From Streptococcus himalayensis (GTDB lineage: Bacteria; Bacillota; Bacilli; Lactobacillales; Streptococcaceae): a stretch of 64,000 nucleotides of DNA. Made by a program: the position numbers and the translations under genes. Shown piece by piece: positions 55,001 to 63,650 of this stretch (the stretch's first letter is position 1; each line of letters starts with the position of its first letter). Location of the stretch: contig NZ_CP016953.1 of the NCBI RefSeq assembly GCF_001708305.1, positions 2,211,472 to 2,275,471 on the forward strand, read 5' to 3'. The notes below the pieces were generated by a model, which made no database searches, was not told the DNA's origin, and saw nothing but the letters and a program-made list of their open reading frames with translations.

Positions 55001-55083
55001 AAAGACACTAGAATTGATATTCTATATTATCCCATTAATTTATCCTATAAAAATAGCATTCTGATTAGAAAGTCAGGTATCTC

Positions 55084-55800
55084 ATGATTGAATTTAGACA
55101 GGTCAGCAAACAATTTAAGGGCAAGTATGTCTTAAAAGACCAAGCCTTCACCATTTTCGATGGAGAATTCTTTGTCTTGGTCGGCGCAAGTGGTAGTGGA
55201 AAAACAACAACACTGAAAATGCTCAACCGCTTGATCGAGCCAGACGAAGGCAATATTTACTTGGACGGCAAGCGTCTCAAAGAGTATGATTTACGAGAAT
55301 TACGCCTATCAACTGGCTATGTCTTACAGCAAATCGCTCTTTTCCCCAATCTTTCAGTGGCTGAAAACATTGCCCTTATCCCTGAGATGAAAAAATGGTC
55401 TAAAAAAGACATTGACATTCGAACCAAGGAATTACTCGACTTAGTCGGACTTCCTCCTGCAGAGTATCTTCACCGTATGCCCAGCGAACTCTCTGGTGGA
55501 GAACAGCAGCGAATTGGTATTTTACGAGCCATTATTGCTCGCCCTAAAGTTTTGCTTCTCGATGAACCCTTTAGCGCCCTTGATCCGATTTCACGAGAGC
55601 AATTGCAAGACTTAGTCAAAAAAATTCAGCATGAATTTCAGATGACCATGATTTTTGTGACTCATGATATGACAGAAGCGATCAAATTAGGCGATCGAAT
55701 TGCCATTATGGATCAGGGAAGCATTCTACAGCTCGACACACCTGAGCGAATTCAAGCAGCTCCTGCTACTCAGTTTGTGGCTGATTTCTTTCAGGTATAG
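55084..55800 (+). CDS. egtV: Ergothioneine ABC transporter ATPase EgtV
   Basis: 238 aa. Walker A LVGASGSGKTTTLKML, Q-loop TGYVLQQIALFPNLS, signature ELSGGEQQRIGILRAIIARP, Walker B VLLLDEPFSALDPI and H-loop FVTHDMTEAI. It resembles glycine-betaine/carnitine OpuCA/ProV ATPases but lacks their C-terminal CBS domains. In Streptococcus pneumoniae this pair was shown to import ergothioneine, and the assignment here follows from the gene pair architecture. Ends 9 bases before egtU. Confidence 0.88.
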   Translation: MIEFRQVSKQFKGKYVLKDQAFTIFDGEFFVLVGASGSGKTTTLKMLNRLIEPDEGNIYLDGKRLKEYDLRELRLSTGYVLQQIALFPNLSVAENIALIPEMKKWSKKDIDIRTKELLDLVGLPPAEYLHRMPSELSGGEQQRIGILRAIIARPKVLLLDEPFSALDPISREQLQDLVKKIQHEFQMTMIFVTHDMTEAIKLGDRIAIMDQGSILQLDTPERIQAAPATQFVADFFQV

Positions 55801-55809
55801 GAGACGATG

Positions 55810-57324
55810 ATGAACGATTTGATTCAAACATTTTTAGATCGAAAAGAAGACTGGTTGTTGGCTCTTGGGGAGCATTTGCAAATCTCCTTTGTGGCAGTAG
55901 CATCTGCAATTTTAATCGCTATTCCACTGGCTATTCTCGTTTCAAAACGTGAACATGTGGCCAATCTTCTCCTACAATTTACAGGCGTCTTGCAGACCAT
56001 TCCCTCACTAGCCATTTTAGGCCTACTCATCCCCATCTTTGGGATTGGCAAAGTTCCTGCCATTTTGACCCTGATTGTCTATGCTATTTTTCCTATTCTG
56101 CAAAATACCATCACAGGACTTCAGGAGATTGATCCATCTCTCCAAGAAGCTGCTACAGCCTTTGGGATGAATCGTTGGGAAAAATTAAAAAAATTCGAAA
56201 TTGCCTTAGCGGCCCCTGTCATTCTATCTGGCATTCGGACAGCGACTGTTCTTATTATCGGAACAGCGACTCTGGCTGCTCTCATTGGAGCAGGGGGATT
56301 AGGCTCTTTCATCTTATTGGGGATTGATCGCAACAATAGTTCCCTCATTCTCATCGGAGCCATTAGCTCAGCCCTGCTTGCCCTCCTCTTTCATTTCTTG
56401 ATTGGCTTAGTTGAAAAACGCAGTCTCAAGACCATTTTCATCTCCTTTGTAGCCCTACTAGGCATTAGCTCCCTTTCTCTTCTTCCGATGTCTATGATGA
56501 TGCAGGATAAGATTGTCATTGCTGGGAAATTAGGATCTGAACCTGAAATTTTGCTCAATATGTACAAGGAATTGATTGAAGATCAGACAGATATTACCGT
56601 CGAAGTGAAACCCAATTTTGGTAAAACTACCTTTGTCTATGAAGCCTTGAAGACTGGACAGATTGATCTTTATCCAGAATTTACAGGAACCGTCACTTCC
56701 ACCTTACTGAAACAGCCACCGAGCACCTCCAATGACCCCGAAGAAGTTTATCAAGCAGCCCGAAAAGGCATTTTTGAACAAGACAAGCTAATCTATCTAA
56801 AGCCCATGCGCTATCAAAATACCTATGCTCTTGCAGTCAAAGAAGAATATGCCAAGGAACATGGACTTGAAACGATTTCCGACCTCGCAAAAGTTCAATC
56901 GACTGCTACTGCCGGCTTTAGCTTGGAATTTAACGATCGTGAAGACGGAGGAAATGGCTTGAAAGACCGTTACAAGCTCCATCTCCAAGTGAAGACACTC
57001 GAACCCGCCCTTCGTTACAAGGCCATTGACAACGGCAATGTTCAACTGATTGATGCCTATTCTACAGATAGTGAACTGCAAGAATACCATCTCAAGACGC
57101 TCAAGGATGACCAACAACTCTTCCCACCTTATCAGGGAGCACCCCTCATCCGCCAAGAAACACTAAAAAAATATCCACAACTAGAAGGAATTCTCAATCA
57201 GCTGGCTGGCACCATCACAGAAGAAAAAATGCAAGACATGAACTACCAAGTCAATGTCGAAGGCAAATCCCCTAGCCAGGTCGCAAAGGATTATCTCAAA
57301 GAACATCAACTGATTGGAAACTAA
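55810..57324 (+). CDS. egtU: Ergothioneine transporter EgtU (fused permease and substrate-binding domain)
   Basis: 504 aa. Residues 1-215 form a six-helix BPD permease with the coupling loop [20 protein letters not shown] and [18 protein letters not shown]; after a membrane helix ([20 protein letters not shown]), residues about 235-504 form a glycine-betaine-type binding domain ([54 protein letters not shown] type). Such fusion is typical of EgtU and Opu-type systems. Ergothioneine is a histidine-derived thione antioxidant taken up from the host or diet. The second ATG (55810) gives better ribosome-site spacing (AGGAG). Confidence 0.88.
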   Translation: MNDLIQTFLDRKEDWLLALGEHLQISFVAVASAILIAIPLAILVSKREHVANLLLQFTGVLQTIPSLAILGLLIPIFGIGKVPAILTLIVYAIFPILQNTITGLQEIDPSLQEAATAFGMNRWEKLKKFEIALAAPVILSGIRTATVLIIGTATLAALIGAGGLGSFILLGIDRNNSSLILIGAISSALLALLFHFLIGLVEKRSLKTIFISFVALLGISSLSLLPMSMMMQDKIVIAGKLGSEPEILLNMYKELIEDQTDITVEVKPNFGKTTFVYEALKTGQIDLYPEFTGTVTSTLLKQPPSTSNDPEEVYQAARKGIFEQDKLIYLKPMRYQNTYALAVKEEYAKEHGLETISDLAKVQSTATAGFSLEFNDREDGGNGLKDRYKLHLQVKTLEPALRYKAIDNGNVQLIDAYSTDSELQEYHLKTLKDDQQLFPPYQGAPLIRQETLKKYPQLEGILNQLAGTITEEKMQDMNYQVNVEGKSPSQVAKDYLKEHQLIGN

Positions 57325-57385
57325 TGCTTGTCAAACAACAGCTACCCCAACTATTCAGTATTTTCCATTACAAAACAAATATACA

Positions 57386-57421
57386 AAAAACCATTTTGGA
57401 CCTTTCCCAAAATGGTTTTTC
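57386..57421 (+). terminator. egtU terminator
   Basis: AAAAACCATTTTGG (57386-57399) pairs with CCAAAATGGTTTTT (57407-57420), a 14-bp perfect stem. Confidence 0.93.
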
Positions 57422-57426
57422 ACTCT

Positions 57427-57537
57427 CTAAAACAAGTCATCAAACAAACTCAACTGGTTATCTTCTGGCATATTGCCTAGGATGCCCATTTGATAGATAA
57501 TATCAAAAACAGTCTCATCTATCAACTGGAGTAGGTT
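57427..57537 (-). pseudogene. 3' remnant of an unidentified gene
   Basis: Minus strand, directly after and in frame with the stop codon of the MFS gene: [20 protein letters not shown], then [16 protein letters not shown] and a TAG at 57427-57429. The composition (amphipathic helix, then a QLSLFDDLF tail of the kind seen at DNA-repair protein C-termini) looks like a genuine C-terminus, but there is no start codon or ribosome site. Either the 3' relic of a gene deleted when the MFS segment was inserted, or chance. Confidence 0.4.
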
Positions 57538-58710
57538 TTACTTACTTTTCGCTAAAAATACCTGAATACTTTTCGAAATAAAAATCAATCCTATAAATCC
57601 AACAGCTGAAATGCGCATGATAGTATCTGGTTGACCATCGGTAAGAAGATTGCCCAATCCATTCATAACAACTGGAGATAGGAAAACTCCCATGTTTATA
57701 CTCAACAAAGCGACCGTTGTTGCCAAATTAACCGATTCTTTATCAGCAACTTCGCTAATCCAGTTATACCCAAAAGGAACTGCTAGACCAAAACCAATTC
57801 CATTGATAATACCTGCCATATAAAGCAAAGCTAAGTTAGTAGTCAGTGACATGGTACCAAAACCAAGAACTAAGCATAATAAGCTCATTGGATACAGATT
57901 CTGTCCAATTTTATTTTTCAAAAAACCATATCCAAGTGAGACTGGAATGCCAACTAATGTAAAAATCCCATAAATAGTTGATGCATCCCCTGCGGTTCCT
58001 ATCCCTTTACTGACAACAAGTTGTGGCATCTTATAGCTCATCGGCACCAAGATGATGAAAAAGCAAAATAAGACTACAGCAATCAGTAACACAGGTAAGC
58101 TTAATGTTTGTTTTGTTGCCTTTTTTTCTTCTTGCAACTCTTGTTTGACATTTTGTTTTTCATCAGAAGGAACAAATAAACCAAATAGAACAATCGCAGG
58201 TATTGCCAAGAAATAGATTGAAAAGGCAGCTTGCCAGCCAAAACTCAACAAATAACCAAGTGCCAGTGAACATACACCGCTACCAACACTTCCCATAGCA
58301 TTCTGAAAACCTAGCATGGTGGACAATTCATTTCCTTCAAAGTAATCAGCAATCATACTTACTGCTAGCGAGGCAAATAGTCCCATTCCAACTCCTAGCA
58401 ATACCCGAGAAATCAGAATTAGAGAATAATTTGTAGCAATCATCGGAAATACACCACTAATTAAAGCGACTAACAAACCAATCATTACAGTTGTTTTTTT
58501 ATTCGTCATTCGAATGAGCAGTGGACTTACTAGAAGTCCAAATAGCATGCCAAAATTTGGAATTGTCCCCAAGGTTTCAATAGCTGCTGAACTTTCATTT
58601 GGAAACGATTCGTACATAGCTGGAAACGCTGCAGAAACAGCCTGTGCCAAAGCAGATAATAAAGAAATTGAAAGTAGTGAGATTTTAAATAAGGAAGAGT
58701 TCTTTTTCAT
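57538..58710 (-). CDS. Major facilitator superfamily transporter
   Basis: 390 aa, twelve hydrophobic segments in two halves separated by a charged loop (KQNVKQELQEEKKATKQTL, residues about 180-200). The MFS A-like motif after TM2 is LLIRMTNKKTTVMIGLL, and GVGMGLFASLAVSMIADYFE lies in TM4-5. Related to drug/sugar-type exporters (CynX/NarK-like and multidrug subfamilies), but no specific substrate can be given. It follows the serine hydrolase by 18 bases, so the two form one operon. AGGAG precedes the ATG. Confidence 0.88.
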   Translation of the reverse strand: MKKNSSLFKISLLSISLLSALAQAVSAAFPAMYESFPNESSAAIETLGTIPNFGMLFGLLVSPLLIRMTNKKTTVMIGLLVALISGVFPMIATNYSLILISRVLLGVGMGLFASLAVSMIADYFEGNELSTMLGFQNAMGSVGSGVCSLALGYLLSFGWQAAFSIYFLAIPAIVLFGLFVPSDEKQNVKQELQEEKKATKQTLSLPVLLIAVVLFCFFIILVPMSYKMPQLVVSKGIGTAGDASTIYGIFTLVGIPVSLGYGFLKNKIGQNLYPMSLLCLVLGFGTMSLTTNLALLYMAGIINGIGFGLAVPFGYNWISEVADKESVNLATTVALLSINMGVFLSPVVMNGLGNLLTDGQPDTIMRISAVGFIGLIFISKSIQVFLAKSK

Positions 58711-58728
58711 TGTTTTTTCTCCTAGTCA

Positions 58729-59922
58729 TTATTGAAAGATTGTTCGATACATGTTTCGTCTAAGAATCGGTTCAGCTGCATGCAAATCCTGCATCATAAA
58801 TACAACAGAAATATTGTCAATTGGATCAATCACGACAAAGTTTCCGCCAGCACCATCCCAACCAAATTCTCCAACGTTTCCACCAACACCAAGTACTTTA
58901 GCTTCATCTGGATGAGTCAGAATTCTTAGTAAGTTATGATAGGAATAACCTGGAATACCATTTCCAACCGCCTTCGCATGCACTTTTGAATAATTTCTAT
59001 CTTCACTCGGGAATTGGGTCATTTCTTTGACAGTAGATTCTTGAAGTAATTGACCTTCAGCGTATTTACCACCATTTAACAAGCATTGGGCTAATTGATT
59101 AAAATCTTGGGCTGTTGAATACAAGCCGCCTCCACCAGATAAGAATTGAGGCTCTACAGTATTAACATCATACACAAAGGGCAATGTTAAATAGTCAGTC
59201 ACATCTGTCTCGAGCGCTTTTCTATCAAATGTATCAACATATTGGAACTCAGGATGGCGCCTAGTAATCGCACTTATTCGGTCTAATTTTTTCTCAGGAA
59301 CGAAAAATCCTGTATCAGACATACCTAACGGTTGAAAAATGTGTTCTTCAAAAAACTGACTTAATGTTTGATCAGTGACAACTTCAATGACTCCACCTAG
59401 AATATCTGCTGAGATACCATAGCTCCACTCTGTTCCTGCTTCGAATTCCCCAGGAACAGCTGCTACCAAATTCATGAGTTCTTTGGTTGAATATCTTGTG
59501 CCATTCCTCATTTTCAACACTATTTCTTGTTCAAATTCTTTCATTCTAATCGCGCTTTGTGAATCTTCTCCAGGATAAGGCATACCAGACGTCATATTCA
59601 ATAAATCTTTGATTGTAATCTTTCTACCAAGAGCTAACTTTCCATTCTTATTGTAAAAAACATGGTTTTCAAATGCAGGTAAATAGTCTGCTAAACAATC
59701 TGTTATCTGCAATCTCCCTTCCTCAATGAGCTTGTAAATAGCTACAGCTGTTACCACCTTGGTCATAGAATAAATCCGATAGATACTATCTCGTTTATCT
59801 TGTCCGAAACCGGCATTTAGAACCGTTTCCCCATCTTTTACAATATGAATGGCTGCGCCTGCAATAACCTGATTATCAACTGCATCTTGAATCTGTCGTT
59901 GAACAATTTCCCATTTTGTCAT
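58729..59922 (-). CDS. Serine hydrolase of the class C beta-lactamase/esterase family
   Basis: 397 aa, no signal peptide, so it acts in the cytoplasm. Nucleophile motif RIYSMTKVVTAVAIYKLIE (SxxK), EWSYGISADILGGVIE (the YxN site here Y-G-I) and WDGAGGNFVVIDP (HxG-type third element replaced by GAGG). The class is that of EstB-like esterases and D-aminopeptidases, not a true beta-lactamase; the substrate is unknown. Coupled to an MFS transporter, which suggests export or import of the same compound. Two LacI-like operator sequences lie upstream. Confidence 0.88.
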   Translation of the reverse strand: MTKWEIVQRQIQDAVDNQVIAGAAIHIVKDGETVLNAGFGQDKRDSIYRIYSMTKVVTAVAIYKLIEEGRLQITDCLADYLPAFENHVFYNKNGKLALGRKITIKDLLNMTSGMPYPGEDSQSAIRMKEFEQEIVLKMRNGTRYSTKELMNLVAAVPGEFEAGTEWSYGISADILGGVIEVVTDQTLSQFFEEHIFQPLGMSDTGFFVPEKKLDRISAITRRHPEFQYVDTFDRKALETDVTDYLTLPFVYDVNTVEPQFLSGGGGLYSTAQDFNQLAQCLLNGGKYAEGQLLQESTVKEMTQFPSEDRNYSKVHAKAVGNGIPGYSYHNLLRILTHPDEAKVLGVGGNVGEFGWDGAGGNFVVIDPIDNISVVFMMQDLHAAEPILRRNMYRTIFQ

Positions 59923-59936
59923 CTATAAGACTCCTT

Positions 59937-59976
59937 TTGTAAACGTTTTTATACTCTTATTGTAAGCGTTTATCAT
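59937..59976. promoter_or_regulatory. Twin LacI/CcpA-type operator upstream of the serine hydrolase operon
   Basis: TTGTAAACGTTTTTA (59937-59951) and TTGTAAGCGTTTATC (59960-59974) are both close to the LacI/GalR-family operator consensus (TGTAANCGNTNNCA). The first overlaps the region just before the ribosome site; the centres are 23 bases (about two helical turns) apart. Confidence 0.6.
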
Positions 59977-60084
59977 GTTGAATGCAGGACATTTTTATAG
60001 GAAAATTGGGCGCACAGTCCGATATCTGTATTCAAAATTACAAAAAATCACCTTATCTCGAAGAAAAGATGATTGAATTTTATA

Positions 60085-60882
60085 TTAATCACGATAAATT
60101 GAATTCCCCTTATTTAGCCATGAATAGACAAGGCCAATAAGTAATCCACCACCAACATAGTTTCCTAAAAATGCGAAAAAGAAATTGGATACAACTTTTA
60201 TAGCCGTCATTCCATCAATTGCCCCACCATTTATAAAAAACGCCAATGAGAAAGAGGCAAAATTCGCAATGAGATGTTCAAAGCCTAAAAAAGCAAAAAT
60301 ATAGATGATAAAAATAGTGACCGGAACTCTACCTCCATCGTCCTTCATTTGAAGGTAGACAATAACAGCCGTATTGACGACAATGTTTGCAAGAATACCT
60401 TCAACGAACTGGGATAAAGAGGATTTGTCCAGTTTCGCCGCAACAGAATCAAAAAGATAATGTCCCGTTTCAAGATGATTGAAGGCATTCGTAAGGGAAA
60501 TCAGATAGGAAAATAGAACTGCTCCAACAAAATTGAAAAAAAGACAAATTGATAATATTTTTAAGGCTGTTTGCCATTTTAACTGTTGATTATATACTGC
60601 GCTAGTCATATACATCATATTGGAAGTTCCTAACTCTGCATTCATATAAAATATCATAAGAAGGCAACCGCTGAACATAAATGCATAGAAAAATTTACCA
60701 CTCCCTGGCAACATTACATTAGCATAATGAGAAATATAGACTCCAATAGCCGTTCCGAGGGTGATATACATTGTAGCTAATATGGCTCTCACAGCATACC
60801 TGGCTATGCTCTTTCGTGATAAATCTTCCTTTTTTTCAATAGAATAGGCAAGTTTTTCAATGAGTGTATGCGACAATGGCAT
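60085..60882 (-). CDS. Formate/nitrite transporter family protein
   Basis: 265 aa with six membrane helices. Family marks: SKGKFFYAFMFSGCLLMIFYMNAELGTSNMMYMTSA-like helix region, KILSICLFFNFVGAVLFSYL, ILANIVVNTAVIVYLQMKDD, GFEHLIANFASFSLAFF (the GFEHxxAN motif is diagnostic) and FFFAFLGNYVGGGLLIGLVY. Such pentameric channels carry formate, nitrite or hydrosulfide. AGGAGG stands before the ATG. It lies between the AraC regulator (78-base gap) and the serine hydrolase (162-base gap) on the same strand. Confidence 0.9.
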   Translation of the reverse strand: MPLSHTLIEKLAYSIEKKEDLSRKSIARYAVRAILATMYITLGTAIGVYISHYANVMLPGSGKFFYAFMFSGCLLMIFYMNAELGTSNMMYMTSAVYNQQLKWQTALKILSICLFFNFVGAVLFSYLISLTNAFNHLETGHYLFDSVAAKLDKSSLSQFVEGILANIVVNTAVIVYLQMKDDGGRVPVTIFIIYIFAFLGFEHLIANFASFSLAFFINGGAIDGMTAIKVVSNFFFAFLGNYVGGGLLIGLVYSWLNKGNSIYRD

Positions 60883-60960
60883 GAGCCTCCTAGAATTTTT
60901 ACTCTAGTTTATCACAATACTATTTTTGTCACAGATAGTTTCGTCATCAGTTTTGGGCAT

Positions 60961-61824
60961 TCAGTCCGATACTTGACTAAATGCTCGAAATTCTTTAGCT
61001 GTCACACCAAAGTGCTGAACTAGTTGTCGATTCATTGTTCGCAATCCAGAAAATCCATGACGTTGAGCAATTTCCGTCTGCGTTAATGAAAGGTTGAGTA
61101 AGTCTTTTCTAGCTTTTTGACAACGGATAAAGGAAACATACTCCCCCAATGTCATGCCTAAATTTTCTTTTAGCATCTGAGCAGTATATCCTCTGGAGAG
61201 ATGCAACAGTCGCGCAATATCTTCAAGTGAGATTTCACTGTTATAATAAGTATCTACATAGTCTACAACAGCATGAATTCTCTCGACCATCTCATTTGTT
61301 AAAGCAATTTTTGATAAGGGAATTGCTGTTGTAAAAAAATTTTTTAAGAGAATATGTAGAATTTCTAAGATTACAATATGAACCTGCAATCGATAGAGTT
61401 GTTCATTTTCCTTATGAAGATCATAGAGTTTTTCCATCCGTGGAAAAAGTTCTATTTGATAGATTTCCCACTGCTCTTTCGTAAAACTTTCTTGGGAATT
61501 CAGGATAAAACTTCCTTTCTCAATATCAGGATATAAACTTTTAACAAAATGAAAGGGGTACTGTATGGATACAGCTCGTCTTTTTCCAATTGATGTTAAA
61601 CTTTGATTGAAATGAGGAGACATACTATTTGCCATCCAGATTCGTCCCGTTTCCGCTTCGAATGTCTCTCCAGCAACTCCTATCTTACTCAGGGGCCATT
61701 CAAGCATAGCATTGACTTCTATGGATCTATGCCAGTGTGGGGGAGTATTCGCTGGCATCTGTTCATTGTGAATAATGACTTTAACGGGTAGAAAATCATC
61801 TGTCATGATTGCTTCGTGTTTCAT
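60961..61824 (-). CDS. AraC-family transcriptional regulator
   Basis: 287 aa. N-terminal cupin (VIIHNEQMPANTPPHWHRSI with the H-x-H of the sensor beta-barrel) and C-terminal two helix-turn-helix units: ISLEDIARLLHLSRGYTAQM and QTEIAQRHGFSGLRTMNRQL. It probably activates the neighbouring transporter or hydrolase genes in response to a small ligand. An extended -10 (TGGTATAAT, + 61846-61851) is about 25 bases before the ATG. Confidence 0.9.
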   Translation of the reverse strand: MKHEAIMTDDFLPVKVIIHNEQMPANTPPHWHRSIEVNAMLEWPLSKIGVAGETFEAETGRIWMANSMSPHFNQSLTSIGKRRAVSIQYPFHFVKSLYPDIEKGSFILNSQESFTKEQWEIYQIELFPRMEKLYDLHKENEQLYRLQVHIVILEILHILLKNFFTTAIPLSKIALTNEMVERIHAVVDYVDTYYNSEISLEDIARLLHLSRGYTAQMLKENLGMTLGEYVSFIRCQKARKDLLNLSLTQTEIAQRHGFSGLRTMNRQLVQHFGVTAKEFRAFSQVSD

Positions 61825-61987
61825 CTTTACCCCTTTCTCTAAAAAATTATACCATTTCAGCTAAGAATTTTTTGACTTTGTTTAAAGTATACCATTTTCA
61901 AAACCTACATAACAAGCTTCGTCAGTGGAGGATCGCCTGAAAAATGGATGCGACTGAAAGCTCCTCCATCATTTATCCGTGAGGACA

Positions 61988-62027
61988 CAAGAAGAGCACC
62001 TCACTAGGTGAAGTGCTCTTCTTTTCT
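61988..62027 (+). terminator. Strong hairpin with T-run
   Basis: GAAGAGCAC...GTGCTCTTC (about 61992-62000 and 62013-62021, loop containing CTCACTAGGTGA). It has a T-rich tail on the plus strand (TTCTTTTCT) and could stop transcripts entering from either side of this gap. Confidence 0.8.
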
Positions 62028-62120
62028 ATAGAACTACCAATTTCCCTTGTTTTAGTTTTATCTTCCTTGAAAAGATAACGATAATCAACTATTCAATCGG
62101 TCTCTAGGTCGCTTGGTCTT

Positions 62121-62321
62121 TCACCCAATCGAATAAACTCCGTTCTTATGATGACTGTATCTTTCGAGCTCTCTTCCAAAGACATTGAATTGCCATTCAC
62201 AACCATTGAGTAAGCTCAAGTTGAAACCTTTAAATGTTAGGTTATCAGTCATCCATAGATTTTTAAAGGAATCGTCACTCAGTACCTTAACTTCATATCT
62301 CCTTTTTCTTAAGTAATTCAA
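62121..62321 (-). CDS. Possible small gene or remnant, 66 codons
   Basis: Begins 17 bases after metY (TTG at 62321). Translation: NYLRKRRYEVKVLSDDSFKN, LWMTDNLTFKGFNLSLLNGC, EWQFNVFGRELERYSHHKNG. The residue mix is protein-like and the reading frame has no internal stop, but the TTG has no ribosome site. An ATG with a good AAAGGAG site is out of frame (MKLRY-stop). It may be the decayed 3' half of a gene. Confidence 0.3.
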   Translation of the reverse strand: MNYLRKRRYEVKVLSDDSFKNLWMTDNLTFKGFNLSLLNGCEWQFNVFGRELERYSHHKNGVYSIG

Positions 62322-62337
62322 GGTGCTGTTTCATATC

Positions 62338-63627
62338 TTAATTCTCAAATGCTTTATCCAAGGCAATCTGTAAATCTTCAATTAAATCCTTAACGTTCTC
62401 TAAGCCGATAGATAATCGAATCTGGCTTGGATTGATACCACAAGCGAGTAAGTCTTCTTCAGACATCTGACCATGAGTTGTTGTAGCAGGATGAACCACT
62501 AATGATTTTGCATCTGCAACGTTCGCTAAGTTGGAGAAGATTTCTAAGTTATCGATTACCCTACGAGCTTCTACTGCACCGCCCTCAACTTCAAAGCTAA
62601 AGATAGAACTGGCTCCTAGTGGCAAATACTTCTGAGCTAAACCATAATAGGGACTTGAAGGCAAACTAGCATAATTCACTTTCCTTACTTTAGGGTGTTT
62701 CTCTAAATATTCAGCTACTGCCTTCGCATTTTCGACATGGCGTTCCACACGTAAGGATAGGGTTTCTAAGCCTTGTGTTAGGAGGAAGGCATTAAACGGC
62801 GAGATACTAGCTCCTGTATCACGGAGCAACTGTGTACGAACAGCTGTGATAAAAGCTGCTGCCCCGACATCTTTCGTGTAAGACAATCCATGATAAGACG
62901 GATCAGGTTCCACAAACTGTGGGAATTTACCAGACGCTTCCCAATCAAAGCGACCAGAGTCAACAATCACACCACCAATCGTCGTTCCATGACCACCGAT
63001 AAACTTGGTGGCAGAATGAATAGCGATATCAACCCCATGAGAGAAAACATTGATGAGATAGGGCGTTCCAAAGGTATTATCAACAACTAATGGAATCTGA
63101 TGTTTATGAGCAATCTCAGCTAATTTCTCCAAATCTGCGACATTCCCAAGAGGATTGCCTAGGGTTTCAGCCAAAAGAAACTTTGTATTTTCCTGAATGG
63201 CTTGGTCGATTGCCTCGTAATCTGCCACGTCCACAAAGTTTGTCGTAATACCATAACGGGGTAGCGTTTCACTAAGAAGATTAAAGGTTCCACCATAAAC
63301 TGTCATCGCAGAAACAATATGATCCCCTGCATGAGCCAGTGCTAGTGCAGTATAAGTAATAGCCGCCATACCTGAAGCCGTAGCAAGACTACCAACTCCA
63401 CCTTCTAGTACAGCCATTCTCTCTTCAAAAACAGCCGTCGTAGGATTGGTAATCCGAGTATAGATATTAGCAGGTTTGCGAAGGGCAAAAATATCTTCTG
63501 CTTCCTGTGCACTATCAAAGACAAAAGAGGTCGTTTGATAAATCGGCACTGCTCGTGATTTAGTTGTAGGATCAATGCCTTGTCCTGCATGAAGTTGCTT
63601 GGTTTCAAAAGAATACTCTCTAGCCAT
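62338..63627 (-). CDS. metY: O-acetylhomoserine sulfhydrylase (MetY-like, PLP enzyme)
   Basis: 429 aa Cys/Met-metabolism PLP enzyme. N-terminal SFETKQLHAGQGIDPTTKSR, IYTRITNPTTAVFEERMAVL, LATASGMAAITYTALAL, LAETLGNPLGNVADLEKLAE, PLP lysine in AIHSATKFIGGHGTTIGGVI, and a C-terminal VHPATTTHGQMSEEDLLACG. The extended length (about 430, against about 390 for cystathionine gamma-synthase) and TRITNPTT favour O-acetylhomoserine sulfhydrylase. It makes homocysteine. The ATG at 63627 (MAREYSF) follows AGAGGA. Upstream lies the cyclase-family gene (23-base gap). Confidence 0.9.
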   Translation of the reverse strand: MAREYSFETKQLHAGQGIDPTTKSRAVPIYQTTSFVFDSAQEAEDIFALRKPANIYTRITNPTTAVFEERMAVLEGGVGSLATASGMAAITYTALALAHAGDHIVSAMTVYGGTFNLLSETLPRYGITTNFVDVADYEAIDQAIQENTKFLLAETLGNPLGNVADLEKLAEIAHKHQIPLVVDNTFGTPYLINVFSHGVDIAIHSATKFIGGHGTTIGGVIVDSGRFDWEASGKFPQFVEPDPSYHGLSYTKDVGAAAFITAVRTQLLRDTGASISPFNAFLLTQGLETLSLRVERHVENAKAVAEYLEKHPKVRKVNYASLPSSPYYGLAQKYLPLGASSIFSFEVEGGAVEARRVIDNLEIFSNLANVADAKSLVVHPATTTHGQMSEEDLLACGINPSQIRLSIGLENVKDLIEDLQIALDKAFEN

Positions 63628-63650
63628 ATCCATCATTCCTCTCTTCCATC

